Below, piece by piece: positions 49,261 through 62,378 of a stretch of DNA of 64,000 nt. The notes beneath the pieces are model-generated. The model made no database searches. It saw only the letters and a program-made list of their open reading frames with translations, and was not told the origin of the DNA. This stretch comes from Lateolabrax maculatus. Lineage: Eukaryota > Chordata > Actinopteri > Acropomatiformes > Lateolabracidae. The stretch spans positions 28,090,001 to 28,154,000 of the forward strand of contig CM062217.1 in assembly GCA_031216445.1 (NCBI GenBank). Direction: 5' to 3'. The position numbers and the translations under genes were made by a program. Within the stretch, counting starts at the first letter, position 1; every line of letters begins with the position of its first letter.

Positions 49261-49380
49261 TTTGCAAGGAAGGTTTTTTTCTGTTGCTCTGGTATTTCAA
49301 GTCTGATACTGCATGTTAGTGTTTTTGTTTTTTGTTTCTATTTTGCCGGGCTTGATGCTAAAATGATCTTTTCTTTTCAG

Positions 49381-50615
49381 ATTTTTCAAGAAGACAAAAA
49401 ACTTCCTATGCAGTGGTTGTGTAAGTACTGCACATTTTGTGCTGAAAAGAGGTGCTTCTTACTTAAGCATTACCGCTTAAAACACGGGTGCCACACTCGA
49501 ATATCACCACTACCGTGCCTTTATAAGGAGTGCCTGTGCACATTTAAATCTTTCAATGCACTCAAAGTCCACTTATCAACATGGCACACTCAAAAGGACC
49601 TGGGGAACGTGGGTGAAACTGCTTTCCATTGTCAGCTGTGTGACTTTGTGGAGCCTTGCACTGGAGCTGACTTTTTTACCCATTTACGAAGACATTTGAA
49701 GCTGAAGCAAAAGGTTTCCTGTCCATATCAAGGCTGTAGCTTTCAGAGCAATGTTTATTCAACCTTTAATGCACATAAAAGCAAAGAACATCAAGACCAC
49801 AATAAGATGGCATTCAAACCTGAAATTGTGTCACATAATGTACTTGAGGTACCTCCACCTAATATAAATATTCAACCTGAGGATAGTGCCCCTGAAACTG
49901 ATCAGGTTGAGTTTGAGGTTACTGAGCTCAATGAAGATGTGGGAGACTTGGAGAGTCAGTTGGAACATAATGTAGCTGCTGTTTTTCTGAAAATGTCATC
50001 GATTCTTAACATCTCTGAAAATGCCCTGCAAGAAGTTATAGAGCAGATCAACCAAATTTATGTGCTTTCACAGCCATTGTTACATACCTCGGTTGGAAAA
50101 ATACTAAATCAACATTGTGGAGATGTTGAGGACTCTTAAGTGAGTGAGATAGCTAAAGTATTTACTGAGAATAATGTATTCCTGAAATTCACTTCTACTA
50201 GGGGGTCATTGTCAACCACTAGCAAGCGAACATCATACATTTGAAAAGAATTCTCAGTGGTGACGCCTATTGAGTTTGTCCTAAAAAATGACAGGCAGAC
50301 AGTTGTGTATATCCCCATACTAAAAATGCTGCAGACATTACTAAACAATGGAGAAATTTTAGATAAGGCCATGTCATCTGAGACAAATTTGTCACAAGGA
50401 TACAGATCTCACAGGGATGGTTACCGGTTTAAAGACAATTCTCTCTTGACAGAGGAAGAATTCAGGATTGCTCTTTTCTTGTACATAGATGATTTTGAGG
50501 TGGCTAAGCCCTTGGGAACCTCCAGAAAGAAACACAAGCTGCCATCTACTGGGTACTTGGAAATCTACACCCTAAATATCGCTCCTCTCTTCATTCCATT
50601 CAGCTTGCTCTACTC
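49381..50615 (+). pseudogene. C2H2 / transposase-like pseudogene, copy 7
   Basis: Likely start 49408; TAA 50137-50139, TGA 50242-50244; translation as copy 1. Confidence 0.72.
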
Positions 50616-52906
50616 ATCATCGCTGAAGATGATATCAGGAAGTTGACTTTAAATGAGAGACCACAGTCTATTGAAGAATTAAAAGTGCAACTGGTAGATA
50701 AACTGTCACTGCAGTATGACTTTAAACTGCAGTATGAAGATCAAGACTTCCATAATGCCCTCTGCAATTTGACTGAAATAACTGATTTACCTGAAAGAGC
50801 TACGCTCAAAATCATCCCTCTTGTGACTCTCCATTTAACCGCATTGTCATCACCCACCACAACATCAGACACTGAGTGCAGCACAGCAGACACTGAGATC
50901 CTGTCGACAGGAAGAGCATCACCATCGCTAAGACAACAGTGGCCAGATTTCTTTGACATACCCAATTTCTCAGTTGATGTTGACTATAGACTCAGACAGG
51001 CAGATCTTGCCTTTATGAAGGATGGAACACGTATGACTCTACCACGAGATATGAAGCATGACATACTAGAAAAGCTTGCTGAGACGATGTACAGTTTCAA
51101 GGCTTACCCTAAAGATGATGACTTCAGCAGTGTTGCAAAAGCACTAATTAGCAAACACCCCTGCCTCACTGAGCCTGGACCACACAGATGGTATGGCTGG
51201 AAAAACAGCCTTAAATTATCGCACAAAGCTTCAAAAAGCTGGATGTGAGGATGTAGCAATCAATGGAGGCAAAAGAAGTAAAGGCAACCCAGAAGGAGAA
51301 TCCTCAAGCAAGAATATCAAACGGCCAAAAAGAGGTGAAGCAAACTACCTACCTAACTTACCTGAAGGACATGATGAAACAAGCCTTGAAAATGCCAGAA
51401 AGGTTCTCGTGGAAGAAATGAAGAAGAAACAACCCAATGGCACTCTCATCTCACAAATGATGGACCAATCATTCCCACTACGCAGACAAGAAATTGTAGA
51501 AAAGGAACCTGCTGTACAGAACATTGTTGAACGATGGCCAGCACTCTTCACAGACAGGTAAACTATTTTTGTTCTCAACCAATAAAATAATGCCTATCAA
51601 AAAGAAATTCAAGGTGTGTGGCTAGAAATCCAAACACACTTGTTGGAATGTTAACACTTCTGCCATCTCTCCATCCCTACCCACCCCTCTCTCTACTTTT
51701 CAGGTGTTTGCTGAGTTCAACAGAATCGCAAGTAAGAATCTTGAGGGAGACTTCTTTGAGGCTCTGGACCAGTATACCCCACGTTTCATTGAACTTTTCA
51801 AAACAAGAAGGGGAACTGTTGGCCAGAAGCTCAGTGAGCTGATGCAGCACATGAGCTGGATGGTAAGTAGGTTAATTTTGCTTTTGATCTGTGTGATAGT
51901 TCATCAATCAAGTTCTAAATGAGATGATCCAGCCCAACCTATTCTATTTCCTGTCTGACTTGTGCTTGTGCCTTGCAAATTACTCTGTTAACTGGTCTTT
52001 TCTCTCTCTGTGTATCATTAGACACCAGACGTGACAGTACTTCGCTCTGTTGTCCTCAAAGGCATTCCTATTTTACTTGGTGACGACTCCAGTGAATTCT
52101 TCAAGACATGCTCTGTAAGTACTTGCACATAAGAAAAAGTTTGGTCTGCATTAAAATAGAACTATATCTGTGCTGACATAGAAGATGTAATTTTATCTGC
52201 ACAATATACAATATACATTTTGTACAGTGATTGATGTATTTTGTATGGCAATTCCTCCACAGCTAATCTGAGAGGTATTTAAACAGCCAGTAAATAAAAA
52301 TGAAATTTGCCACATAAACGTTGTACACATTAATTAATTGTAAATCTAAGGAGCAGGAGTCCAGGCTGAAAAGTCAGTGTCACTGTTTAAGAATATATGG
52401 ACCTTGTGGACCATAGCTTTAGTTTAATCATACCACATTTATTTTGTTGGTTATATTGTAACAATCCAGTGTGAACACATATTTAAAACCATATTCCCTA
52501 GCAAATGCTTTCAACATTAAAAATGAATGTTTAGAAGAGCATAAATTGCCATGCTGAAGAATGTGTGTGTGTGTCTTTGTAGGGTACAGCGAGAGACAAG
52601 GCCCTAGAATGCACTGTCGGTGTGCTGACAGTTGTCAGTGAAGATAATCCTCATGAGGGTCCAAGTTCAGTAGACCTCCAGCCCATCTCCACTGCCATCA
52701 TTCTGGAGGGAGGTATCATCATGGATCATATAAAAAAACTTGCCTCAGGCAGTTTGTCTGTTATTTGGGCTTACATATGCTTTGCATTTGGATTACCCAA
52801 AATGCATGGCAGATACACTCAACTTCATTCAGACTGTGATGCTTGGACTGGGAAAGAAAACCTCCCACCAAAACTGTTAACTTTGAAGAACAGTCTACTG
52901 GGTTAG
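50616..52906 (+). pseudogene. SAMD3-like pseudogene, copy 7
   Basis: Exons end at or span 51557, 51704-51862, 52022-52114 and 52583-52906. Two private changes in the last exon: glutamate to lysine (52598) and lysine to arginine (52812). Confidence 0.7.
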
Positions 52907-54258
52907 ACCAGTAAAGAGCCATCAGCTGTCAGATAGCACTTTGTAAATTATGCAGCAGTTAATGTTCTCCTGTTATCAGAGAAAGTTTTATGCTTTCATG
53001 CAACTGAGCTGGCTTGTTTATGATCTCAAAAAAAAAAAAAATTCTATTAAAGTGTACCATGTTATGCTAGTATGCTAATGGTGGAAATAGCGCCACCTTG
53101 TGTTGCAAAGAGTTGTTAGATAATGTTGTCAGAAAGGAACCTAGCAAGGTTGACCTGTTTACATTTGTGTTTTGGGAAAACTTTTAATTATAGTAGTTAT
53201 AATGTAGTACAAATACAAAACCCAAGGAGTGATGTTTTTCTGTGTTGGTTTAAACCTTGGACTGATGCTCGCTTTGGGACACAAAAGCATTTGTTGTACT
53301 TTCAGTTTTGATCAGAAATGCAATGATTTTGCATGCACTGAAGTCCTGTAATTATCAGGTGTTTACCTGTTTAATATTGTGAGACTGTTACATGCATAGA
53401 ATTAGCTCACAAAAATGTGGTTTTATTTTTGCCATGTCCATGTCATGTTCTACAGTCAAATCAAACCACAAGTTTGTTGTTTAGCTGCTGTTTTGTACTT
53501 GAATGTACAAGAAAGTGATACTTGTGAACAGAACACTTGAGGCTGAATAATAGATTTAATGCATATTGTTATTACAATAGCCTAACAGACATAGATCACA
53601 CTATGAGCAATTTTGCAACTAGCTTTAAAATACATTAAATATGACAAGAGGATAGAGAACAGTAATTTTATTGTTTATTGTAAGGTTATTACATGAGTGA
53701 TAAAACACACATTTTATATTGGAGAATTGGAATCAAAAGTAACAATATCGAACATTTATTGTTCAGTCTAGATCTGTCAGTGATGCAATTATTTTTTTAA
53801 TAAATGTTGTAATGCAGCTGAACAAACCCAGTGAGTGTTCTTTTAAAGTATATGTTTGTGGTGTTTTTCCCTTTATTAGGTAATAACAGCTAAAATAGAT
53901 AAGAAATGGGAGAAGGACAAGGACCCATTCAAGGAAATTGGTTTGTTTAATTTAACTGAACTGAAATGAACTGAAAAAAAATGAGTGAGTAGTAAGTAGT
54001 AGGTATCATAATTCTAAGTGGGGTTAAATTTGTATCAAGCAGTCCACACAAAATGAAAAAATTAAGTTAACACTAAGCATGGCTATTAAGTTACATGAAC
54101 TTTTTTTTTTTTTTTTTTAGTTGTACTACTTGATTTGGTACTGCACACTTAAAATAAACAAGCTTTTCTAACTCACTATTCTTAAGATTACTTTGCTTAA
54201 TTTGCAACGAGTTTGCATACTTTTTTTAAGTAAGGTCAACTAATTAGATTTTACAGTG

Positions 54259-54620
54259 AGTATACGTACACACGTCTCCCGCAGAGCTATGTTGAAAGTC
54301 CCTCAATATTCAGTCGAGTATTGGCTAATGACCTGCAACACCTAGACGTGTCCAGTACAGTACTACAATATGTAGATGATCTCTTGATATGTAGCACCTC
54401 CAAAGCTCAATGTGCACAAGACTCAGTCTCAGCCCTGATGGCTTTAGAAAAGGGGGCTCACAAGGTGAGTAAAAATAAATTACAGTTTTGCCAGACACAG
54501 GTTGAATACTTAGGTAGACAACTCTGTGGCACTAAATGAGCTATAGTGCCCTCACAAATTGAGGCAGTATCGAAAGCTCCCAAACCACAAACGGTGAGAC
54601 ACATGTCGTCATTTCTGCCA
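54259..54620 (+). pseudogene. pol: ERV reverse transcriptase fragment with YVDD (after D copy 7)
   Basis: YVDD at 54369-54380; shared TGA at 54537-54539. Confidence 0.85.
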
Positions 54621-54807
54621 TCTCAGCTTTACTAGAAGCCATACACCATCCAAAAGTGTTAGCCATCATTAAATGCGTAGCTCATCAAAAAACGAATTCC
54701 CTGATAGCTAAAGGCAACAACTTAGCAGATGAAGCCGCAAAACGCATAGCTACACCCACCTGTATAGGACCACTGCTAGTAGCTGGAGATTGTGAACCAC
54801 TGACAAA

Positions 54808-54867
<60 letters not shown>

Positions 54868-55150
54868 CTATATATATGTGCTGCTATGTAATAGCAGCAC
54901 AACATCAGGCAAGTCCATATGCACATTCTGTATGGGCAAAAAGGGGGGCAAGTATAATCACTGAAGAAGGTCCATCACATGGGCTATGGCGAAGTGCACA
55001 TGGACATATTGTCCTCCCAACATCTTTGGTACAGGTTGCTACACGTAGTGCGCATGGTCAGGACCATTGCACAAGTGGGGAGGTGTTGAGACGCCTTCAA
55101 GCAGTCTGGTGGTCACCATTTTTCCGACCTGCGTTTGTAGCTGAGACAAT
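54621..55150 (+). pseudogene. pol: ERV RNase H and integrase N-terminal fragments (short unit)
   Basis: As at 5860-6366; integrase opens near 54876. The longest short-unit pol piece, because its AT tract is expanded. Confidence 0.82.
54810..54864 (+). repeat. (AT)n microsatellite, long pure form
   Basis: About 27 uninterrupted units, like 14495-14550 and unlike the adjacent short units. Confidence 0.95.
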
Positions 55151-55270
55151 TTTGCAAGGAAGGTTTTTTTCTGTTGCTCTGGTATTTCAAGTCTGATACT
55201 GCATGTTAGTGTTTTTGTTTTTTGTTTCTATTTTGCCGGGCTTGATGCTAAAATGATCTTTTCTTTTCAG

Positions 55271-56505
55271 ATTTTTCAAGAAGACAAAAAACTTCCTATG
55301 CAGTGGTTGTGTAAGTACTGCACATTTTGTGCTGAAAAGAGGTGCTTCTTACTTAAGCATTACCGCTTAAAACACGGGTGCCACACTCGAATATCACCAC
55401 TACCGTGCCTTTATAAGGAGTGCCTGTGCACATTTAAATCTTTCAATGCACTCAAAGTCCACTTATCAACATGGCACACTCAAAAGGACCTGGGGAACGT
55501 GGGTGAAACTGCTTTCCATTGTCAGCTGTGTGACTTTGTGGAGCCTTGCACTGGAGCTGACTTTTTTACCCATTTACGAAGACATTTGAAGCTGAAGCAA
55601 AAGGTTTCCTGTCCATATCAAGGCTGTAGCTTTCAGAGCAATGTTTATTCAACCTTTAATGCACATAAAAGCAAAGAACATCAAGACCACAATAAGATGG
55701 CATTCAAACCTGAAATTGTGTCACATAATGTACTTGAGGTACCTCCACCTAATATAAATATTCAACCTGAGGATAGTGCCCCTGAAACTGATCAGGTTGA
55801 GTTTGAGGTTACTGAGCTCAATGAAGATGTGGGAGACTTGGAGAGTCAGTTGGAACATAATGTAGCTGCTGTTTTTCTGAAAATGTCATCGATTCTTAAC
55901 ATCTCTGAAAATGCCCTGCAAGAAGTTATAGAGCAGATCAACCAAATTTATGTGCTTTCACAGCCATTGTTACATACCTCGGTTGGAAAAATACTAAATC
56001 AACATTGTGGAGATGTTGAGGACTCTTAAGTGAGTGAGATAGCTAAAGTATTTACTGAGAATAATGTATTCCTGAAATTCACTTCTACTAGGGGGTCATT
56101 GTCAACCACTAGCAAGCGAACATCATACATTTGAAAAGAATTCTCAGTGGTGACGCCTATTGAGTTTGTCCTAAAAAATGACAGGCAGACAGTTGTGTAT
56201 ATCCCCATACTAAAAATGCTGCAGACATTACTAAACAATGGAGAAATTTTAGATAAGGCCATGTCATCTGAGACAAATTTGTCACAAGGATACAGATCTC
56301 ACAGGGATGGTTACCGGTTTAAAGACAATTCTCTCTTGACAGAGGAAGAATTCAGGATTGCTCTTTTCTTGTACATAGATGATTTTGAGGTGGCTAAGCC
56401 CTTGGGAACCTCCAGAAAGAAACACAAGCTGCCATCTACTGGGTACTTGGAAATCTACACCCTAAATATCGCTCCTCTCTTCATTCCATTCAGCTTGCTC
56501 TACTC
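55271..56505 (+). pseudogene. C2H2 / transposase-like pseudogene, copy 8
   Basis: Likely start 55298; TAA 56027-56029, TGA 56132-56134; leucine form of the IPI(L/V)KML site. Confidence 0.72.
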
Positions 56506-58796
56506 ATCATCGCTGAAGATGATATCAGGAAGTTGACTTTAAATGAGAGACCACAGTCTATTGAAGAATTAAAAGTGCAACTGGTAGATAAACTGTCACT
56601 GCAGTATGACTTTAAACTGCAGTATGAAGATCAAGACTTCCATAATGCCCTCTGCAATTTGACTGAAATAACTGATTTACCTGAAAGAGCTACGCTCAAA
56701 ATCATCCCTCTTGTGACTCTCCATTTAACCGCATTGTCATCACCCACCACAACATCAGACACTGAGTGCAGCACAGCAGACACTGAGATCCTGTCGACAG
56801 GAAGAGCATCACCATCGCTAAGACAACAGTGGCCAGATTTCTTTGACATACCCAATTTCTCAGTTGATGTTGACTATAGACTCAGACAGGCAGATCTTGC
56901 CTTTATGAAGGATGGAACACGTATGACTCTACCACGAGATATGAAGCATGACATACTAGAAAAGCTTGCTGAGACGATGTACAGTTTCAAGGCTTACCCT
57001 AAAGATGATGACTTCAGCAGTGTTGCAAAAGCACTAATTAGCAAACACCCCTGCCTCACTGAGCCTGGACCACACAGATGGTATGGCTGGAAAAACAGCC
57101 TTAAATTATCGCACAAAGCTTCAAACAGCTGGATGTGAGGATGTAGCAATCAATGGAGGCAAAAGAAGTAAAGGCAACCCAGAAGGAGAATCCTCAAGCA
57201 AGAATATCAAACGGCCAAAAAGAGGTGAAGCAAACTACCTACCTAACTTACCTGAAGGACATGATGAAACAAGCCTTGAAAATGCCAGAAAGGTTCTCGT
57301 GGAAGAAATGAAGAAGAAACAACCCAATGGCACTCTCATCTCACAAATGATGGACCAATCATTCCCACTACGCAGACAAGAAATTGTAGAAAAGGAACCT
57401 GCTGTACAGAACATTGTTGAACGATGGCCAGCACTCTTCACAGACAGGTAAACTATTTTTGTTCTCAACCAATAAAATAATGCCTATCAAAAAGAAATTC
57501 AAGGTGTGTGGCTAGAAATCCAAACACACTTGTTGGAATGTTAACACTTCTGCCATCTCTCCATCCCTACCCACCCCTCTCTCTACTTTTCAGGTGTTTG
57601 CTGAGTTCAACAGAATCGCAAGTAAGAATCTTGAGGGAGACTTCTTTGAGGCTCTGGACCAGTATACCCCACGTTTCATTGAACTTTTCAAAACAAGAAG
57701 GGGAACTGTTGGCCAGAAGCTCAGTGAGCTGATGCAGCACATGAGCTGGATGGTAAGTAGGTTAATTTTGCTTTTGATCTGTGTGATAGTTCATCAATCA
57801 AGTTCTAAATGAGATGATCCAGCCCAACCTATTCTATTTCCTGTCTGACTTGTGCTTGTGCCTTGCAAATTACTCTGTTAACTGGTCTTTTCTCTCTCTG
57901 TGTATCATTAGACACCAGACGTGACAGTACTTCGCTCTGTTGTCCTCAAAGGCATTCCTATTTTACTTGGTGACGACTCCAGTGAATTCTTCAAGACATG
58001 CTCTGTAAGTACTTGCACATAAGAAAAAGTTTGGTCTGCATTAAAATAGAACTATATCTGTGCTGACATAGAAGATGTAATTTTATCTGCACAATATACA
58101 ATATACATTTTGTACAGTGATTGATGTATTTTGTATGGCAATTCCTCCACAGCTAATCTGAGAGGTATTTAAACAGCCAGTAAATAAAAATGAAATTTGC
58201 CACATAAACGTTGTACACATTAATTAATTGTAAATCTAAGGAGCAGGAGTCCAGGCTGAAAAGTCAGTGTCACTGTTTAAGAATATATGGACCTTGTGGA
58301 CCATAGCTTTAGTTTAATCATACCACATTTATTTTGTTGGTTATATTGTAACAATCCAGTGTGAACACATATTTAAAACCATATTCCCTAGCAAATGCTT
58401 TCAACATTAAAAATGAATGTTTAGAAGAGCATAAATTGCCATGCTGAAGAATGTGTGTGTGTGTCTTTGTAGGGTACAGCGAGAGACGAGGCCCTAGAAT
58501 GCACTGTCGGTGTGCTGACAGTTGTCAGTGAAGATAATCCTCATGAGGGTCCAAGTTCAGTAGACCTCCAGCCCATCTCCACTGCCATCATTCTGGAGGG
58601 AGGTATCATCATGGATCATATAAAAAAACTTGCCTCAGGCAGTTTGTCTGTTATTTGGGCTTACATATGCTTTGCATTTGGATTACCCAAAATGCATGGC
58701 AAATACACTCAACTTCATTCAGACTGTGATGCTTGGACTGGGAAAGAAAACCTCCCACCAAAACTGTTAACTTTGAAGAACAGTCTACTGGGTTAG
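56506..58796 (+). pseudogene. SAMD3-like pseudogene, copy 8
   Basis: Exons end at or span 57447, 57594-57752, 57912-58004 and 58473-58796. It carries the a-to-c variant (57126) otherwise seen in copies 4 and 5. Confidence 0.7.
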
Positions 58797-60148
58797 ACCA
58801 GTAAAGAGCCATCAGCTGTCAGATAGCACTTTGTAAATTATGCAGCAGTTAATGTTCTCCTGTTATCAGAGAAAGTTTTATGCTTTCATGCAACTGAGCT
58901 GGCTTGTTTATGATCTCAAAAAAAAAAAAAATTCTATTAAAGTGTACCATGTTATGCTAGTATGCTAATGGTGGAAATAGCGCCACCTTGTGTTGCAAAG
59001 AGTTGTTAGATAATGTTGTCAGAAAGGAACCTAGCAAGGTTGACCTGTTTACATTTGTGTTTTGGGAAAACTTTTAATTATAGTAGTTATAATGTAGTAC
59101 AAATACAAAACCCAAGGAGTGATGTTTTTCTGTGTTGGTTTAAACCTTGCACTGATGCTCGCTTTGGGACACAAAAGCATTTGTTGTACTTTCAGTTTTG
59201 ATCAGAAATGCAATGATTTTGCATGCACTGAAGTCCTGTAATTATCAGGTGTTTACCTGTTTAATATTGTGAGACTGTTACATGCATAGAATTAGCTCAC
59301 AAAAATGTGGTTTTATTTTTGCCATGTCCATGTCATGTTCTACAGTCAAATCAAACCACAAGTTTGTTGTTTAGCTGCTGTTTTGTACTTGAATGTACAA
59401 GAAAGTGATACTTGGGAACAGAACACTTGAGGCTGAATAATAGATTTAATGCATATTGTTATTACAATAGCCTAACAGACATAGATCACACTATGAGCAA
59501 TTTTACAACTAGCTTTAAAATACATTAAATATGACAAGAGGATAGAGAACAGTCATTTTATTGTTTATTGTAAGGTTATTACATGAGTGATAAAACACAC
59601 ATTTTATATTGGAGAATTGGAATCAAAAGTAACAATATCGAACATTTATTGTTCAGTCTAGATCTGTCAGTGATGCAATTATTTTTTTAATAAATGTTGT
59701 AATGCAGCTGAACAAACCCAGTGAGTGTTCTTTTAAAGTATATGTTTGTGGTGTTTTTCCCTTTATTAGGTAATAACAGCTAAAATAGATAAGAAATGGG
59801 AGAAGGACAAGGACCCATTCAAGGAAATTGGTTTGTTTAATTTAACTGAACTGAAATGAACTGAAAAAAAATGAGTGAGTAGTAAGTAGTAGGTATCATA
59901 ATTCTAAGTGGGGTTAAATTTGTATCAAGCAGTCCACACAAAATGAAAAAATTAAGTTAACACTAAGCATGGCTATTAAGTTACATGAACTTTTTTTTTT
60001 TTTTTTTTAGTTGTACTACTTGATTTGGTACTGCACACTTAAAATAAACAAGCTTTTCTAACTCACTATTTTTAAGATTACTTTGCTTAATTTGCAACGA
60101 GTTTGCATACTTTTTTTAAGTAAGGTCAACTAATTAGATTTTACAGTG

Positions 60149-60510
60149 AGTATACGTACACACGTCTCCCGCAGAGCTATGTTGAAAGTCCCTCAATATT
60201 CAGTCGAGTATTGGCTAATGACCTGCAACACCTAGACGTGTCCAGTACAGTACTACAATATGTAGATGATCTCTTGATATGTAGCACCTCCAAAGCTCAA
60301 TGTGCACAAGACTCAGTCTCAGCCCTGATGGCTTTAGAAAAGGGGGCTCACAAGGTGAGTAAAAATAAATTACAGTTTTGCCAGACACAGGTTGAATACT
60401 TAGGTAGACAACTCTGTGGCACTAAATGAGCTATAGTGCCCTCACAAATTGAGGCAGTATCGAAAGCTCCCAAACCACAAACGGTGAGACACATGTCGTC
60501 ATTTCTGCCA
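60149..60510 (+). pseudogene. pol: ERV reverse transcriptase fragment with YVDD (after D copy 8)
   Basis: YVDD at 60259-60270; shared TGA at 60427-60429. Confidence 0.85.
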
Positions 60511-61023
60511 TCTCAGCTTTACTAGAAGCCATACACCATCCAAAAGTGTTAGCCATCATTAAATGCGTAGCTCATCAAAAAACGAATTCCCTGATAGCTA
60601 AAGGCAACAACTTAGCAGATGAAGCCGCAAAACGCATAGCTACACCCACCTGTATAGGACCACTGCTAGTAGCTGGAGATTGTGAACCACTGACAAACTT
60701 ATATATATATGATATATATATATATATATATATATATGAGCTATATATATGTGCTGCTATGTAATAGCAGCACAACATCAGGCAAGTCCATATGCACATT
60801 CTGTATGGGCAAAAAGGGGGGCAAGTATAATCACTGAAGAAGGTCCATCACATGGGCTATGGCGAAGTGCACATGGACATATTGTCCTCCCAACATCTTT
60901 GGTACAGGTTGCTACACGTAGTGCGCATGGTCAGGACCATTGCACAAGTGTGGAGGTGTTGAGACGCCTTCAAGCAGTCTGGTGGTCACCATTTTTCCGA
61001 CCTGCGTTTGTAGCTGAGACAAT
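60511..61023 (+). pseudogene. pol: ERV RNase H and integrase N-terminal fragments (short unit)
   Basis: As at 5860-6366; integrase opens near 60749. A private g-to-t change (near 60951) turns a glycine after the zinc-binding cysteine into valine. Confidence 0.82.
60690..60737 (+). repeat. (AT)n microsatellite with GAT interruption
   Basis: Interrupted form. Confidence 0.95.
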
Positions 61024-61143
61024 TTTGCAAGGAAGGTTTTTTTCTGTTGCTCTGGTATTTCAAGTCTGATACTGCATGTTAGTGTTTTTGTTTTTTGTTT
61101 CTATTTTGCCGGGCTTGATGCTAAAATGATCTTTTCTTTTCAG

Positions 61144-62378
61144 ATTTTTCAAGAAGACAAAAAACTTCCTATGCAGTGGTTGTGTAAGTACTGCACATTT
61201 TGTGCTGAAAAGAGGTGCTTCTTACTTAAGCATTACCGCTTAAAACACGGGTGCCACACTCGAATATCACCACTACCGTGCCTTTATAAGGAGTGCCTGT
61301 GCACATTTAAATCTTTCAATGCACTCAAAGTCCACTTATCAACATGGCACACTCAAAAGGACCTGGGGAACGTGGGTGAAACTGCTTTCCATTGTCAGCT
61401 GTGTGACTTTGTGGAGCCTTGCACTGGAGCTGACTTTTTTACCCATTTACGAAGACATTTGAAGCTGAAGCAAAAGGTTTCCTGTCCATATCAAGGCTGT
61501 AGCTTTCAGAGCAATGTTTATTCAACCTTTAATGCACATAAAAGCAAAGAACATCAAGACCACAATAAGATGGCATTCAAACCTGAAATTGTGTCACATA
61601 ATGTACTTGAGGTACCTCCACCTAATATAAATATTCAACCTGAGGATAGTGCCCCTGAAACTGATCAGGTTGAGTTTGAGGTTACTGAGCTCAATGAAGA
61701 TGTGGGAGACTTGGAGAGTCAGTTGGAACATAATGTAGCTGCTGTTTTTCTGAAAATGTCATCGATTCTTAACATCTCTGAAAATGCCCTGCAAGAAGTT
61801 ATAGAGCAGATCAACCAAATTTATGTGCTTTCACAGCCATTGTTACATACCTCGGTTGGAAAAATACTAAATCAACATTGTGGAGATGTTGAGGACTCTT
61901 AAGTGAGTGAGATAGCTAAAGTATTTACTGAGAATAATGTATTCCTGAAATTCACTTCTACTAGGGGGTCATTGTCAACCACTAGCAAGCGAACATCATA
62001 CATTTGAAAAGAATTCTCAGTGGTGACGCCTATTGAGTTTGTCCTAAAAAATGACAGGCAGACAGTTGTGTATATCCCCATACTAAAAATGCTGCAGACA
62101 TTACTAAACAATGGAGAAATTTTAGATAAGGCCATGTCATCTGAGACAAATTTGTCACAAGGATACAGATCTCACAGGGATGGTTACCGGTTTAAAGACA
62201 ATTCTCTCTTGACAGAGGAAGAATTCAGGATTGCTCTTTTCTTGTACATAGATGATTTTGAGGTGGCTAAGCCCTTGGGAACCTCCAGAAAGAAACACAA
62301 GCTGCCATCTACTGGGTACTTGGAAATCTACACCCTAAATATCGCTCCTCTCTTCATTCCATTCAGCTTGCTCTACTC
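61144..62378 (+). pseudogene. C2H2 / transposase-like pseudogene, copy 9
   Basis: Likely start 61171; TAA 61900-61902, TGA 62005-62007; translation as copy 1. Confidence 0.72.

Larger units (their letters stand above)
49261..54258 (+). mobile_element. Element D copy 7, 5'-truncated (short-unit form)
   Basis: 4998 bp, same two junctions as other short-unit copies. Confidence 0.75.
55151..60148 (+). mobile_element. Element D copy 8, 5'-truncated (short-unit form)
   Basis: 4998 bp. A private g-to-c change lies in the 3' tail (cttgcactg near 59150). Confidence 0.75.

Noticed and set aside
11368..60148. A strict L-S-S higher-order repeat
   Set aside because: The first long unit is followed by two short units and the second by at least three, and diagnostic variants do not line up between the two blocks.
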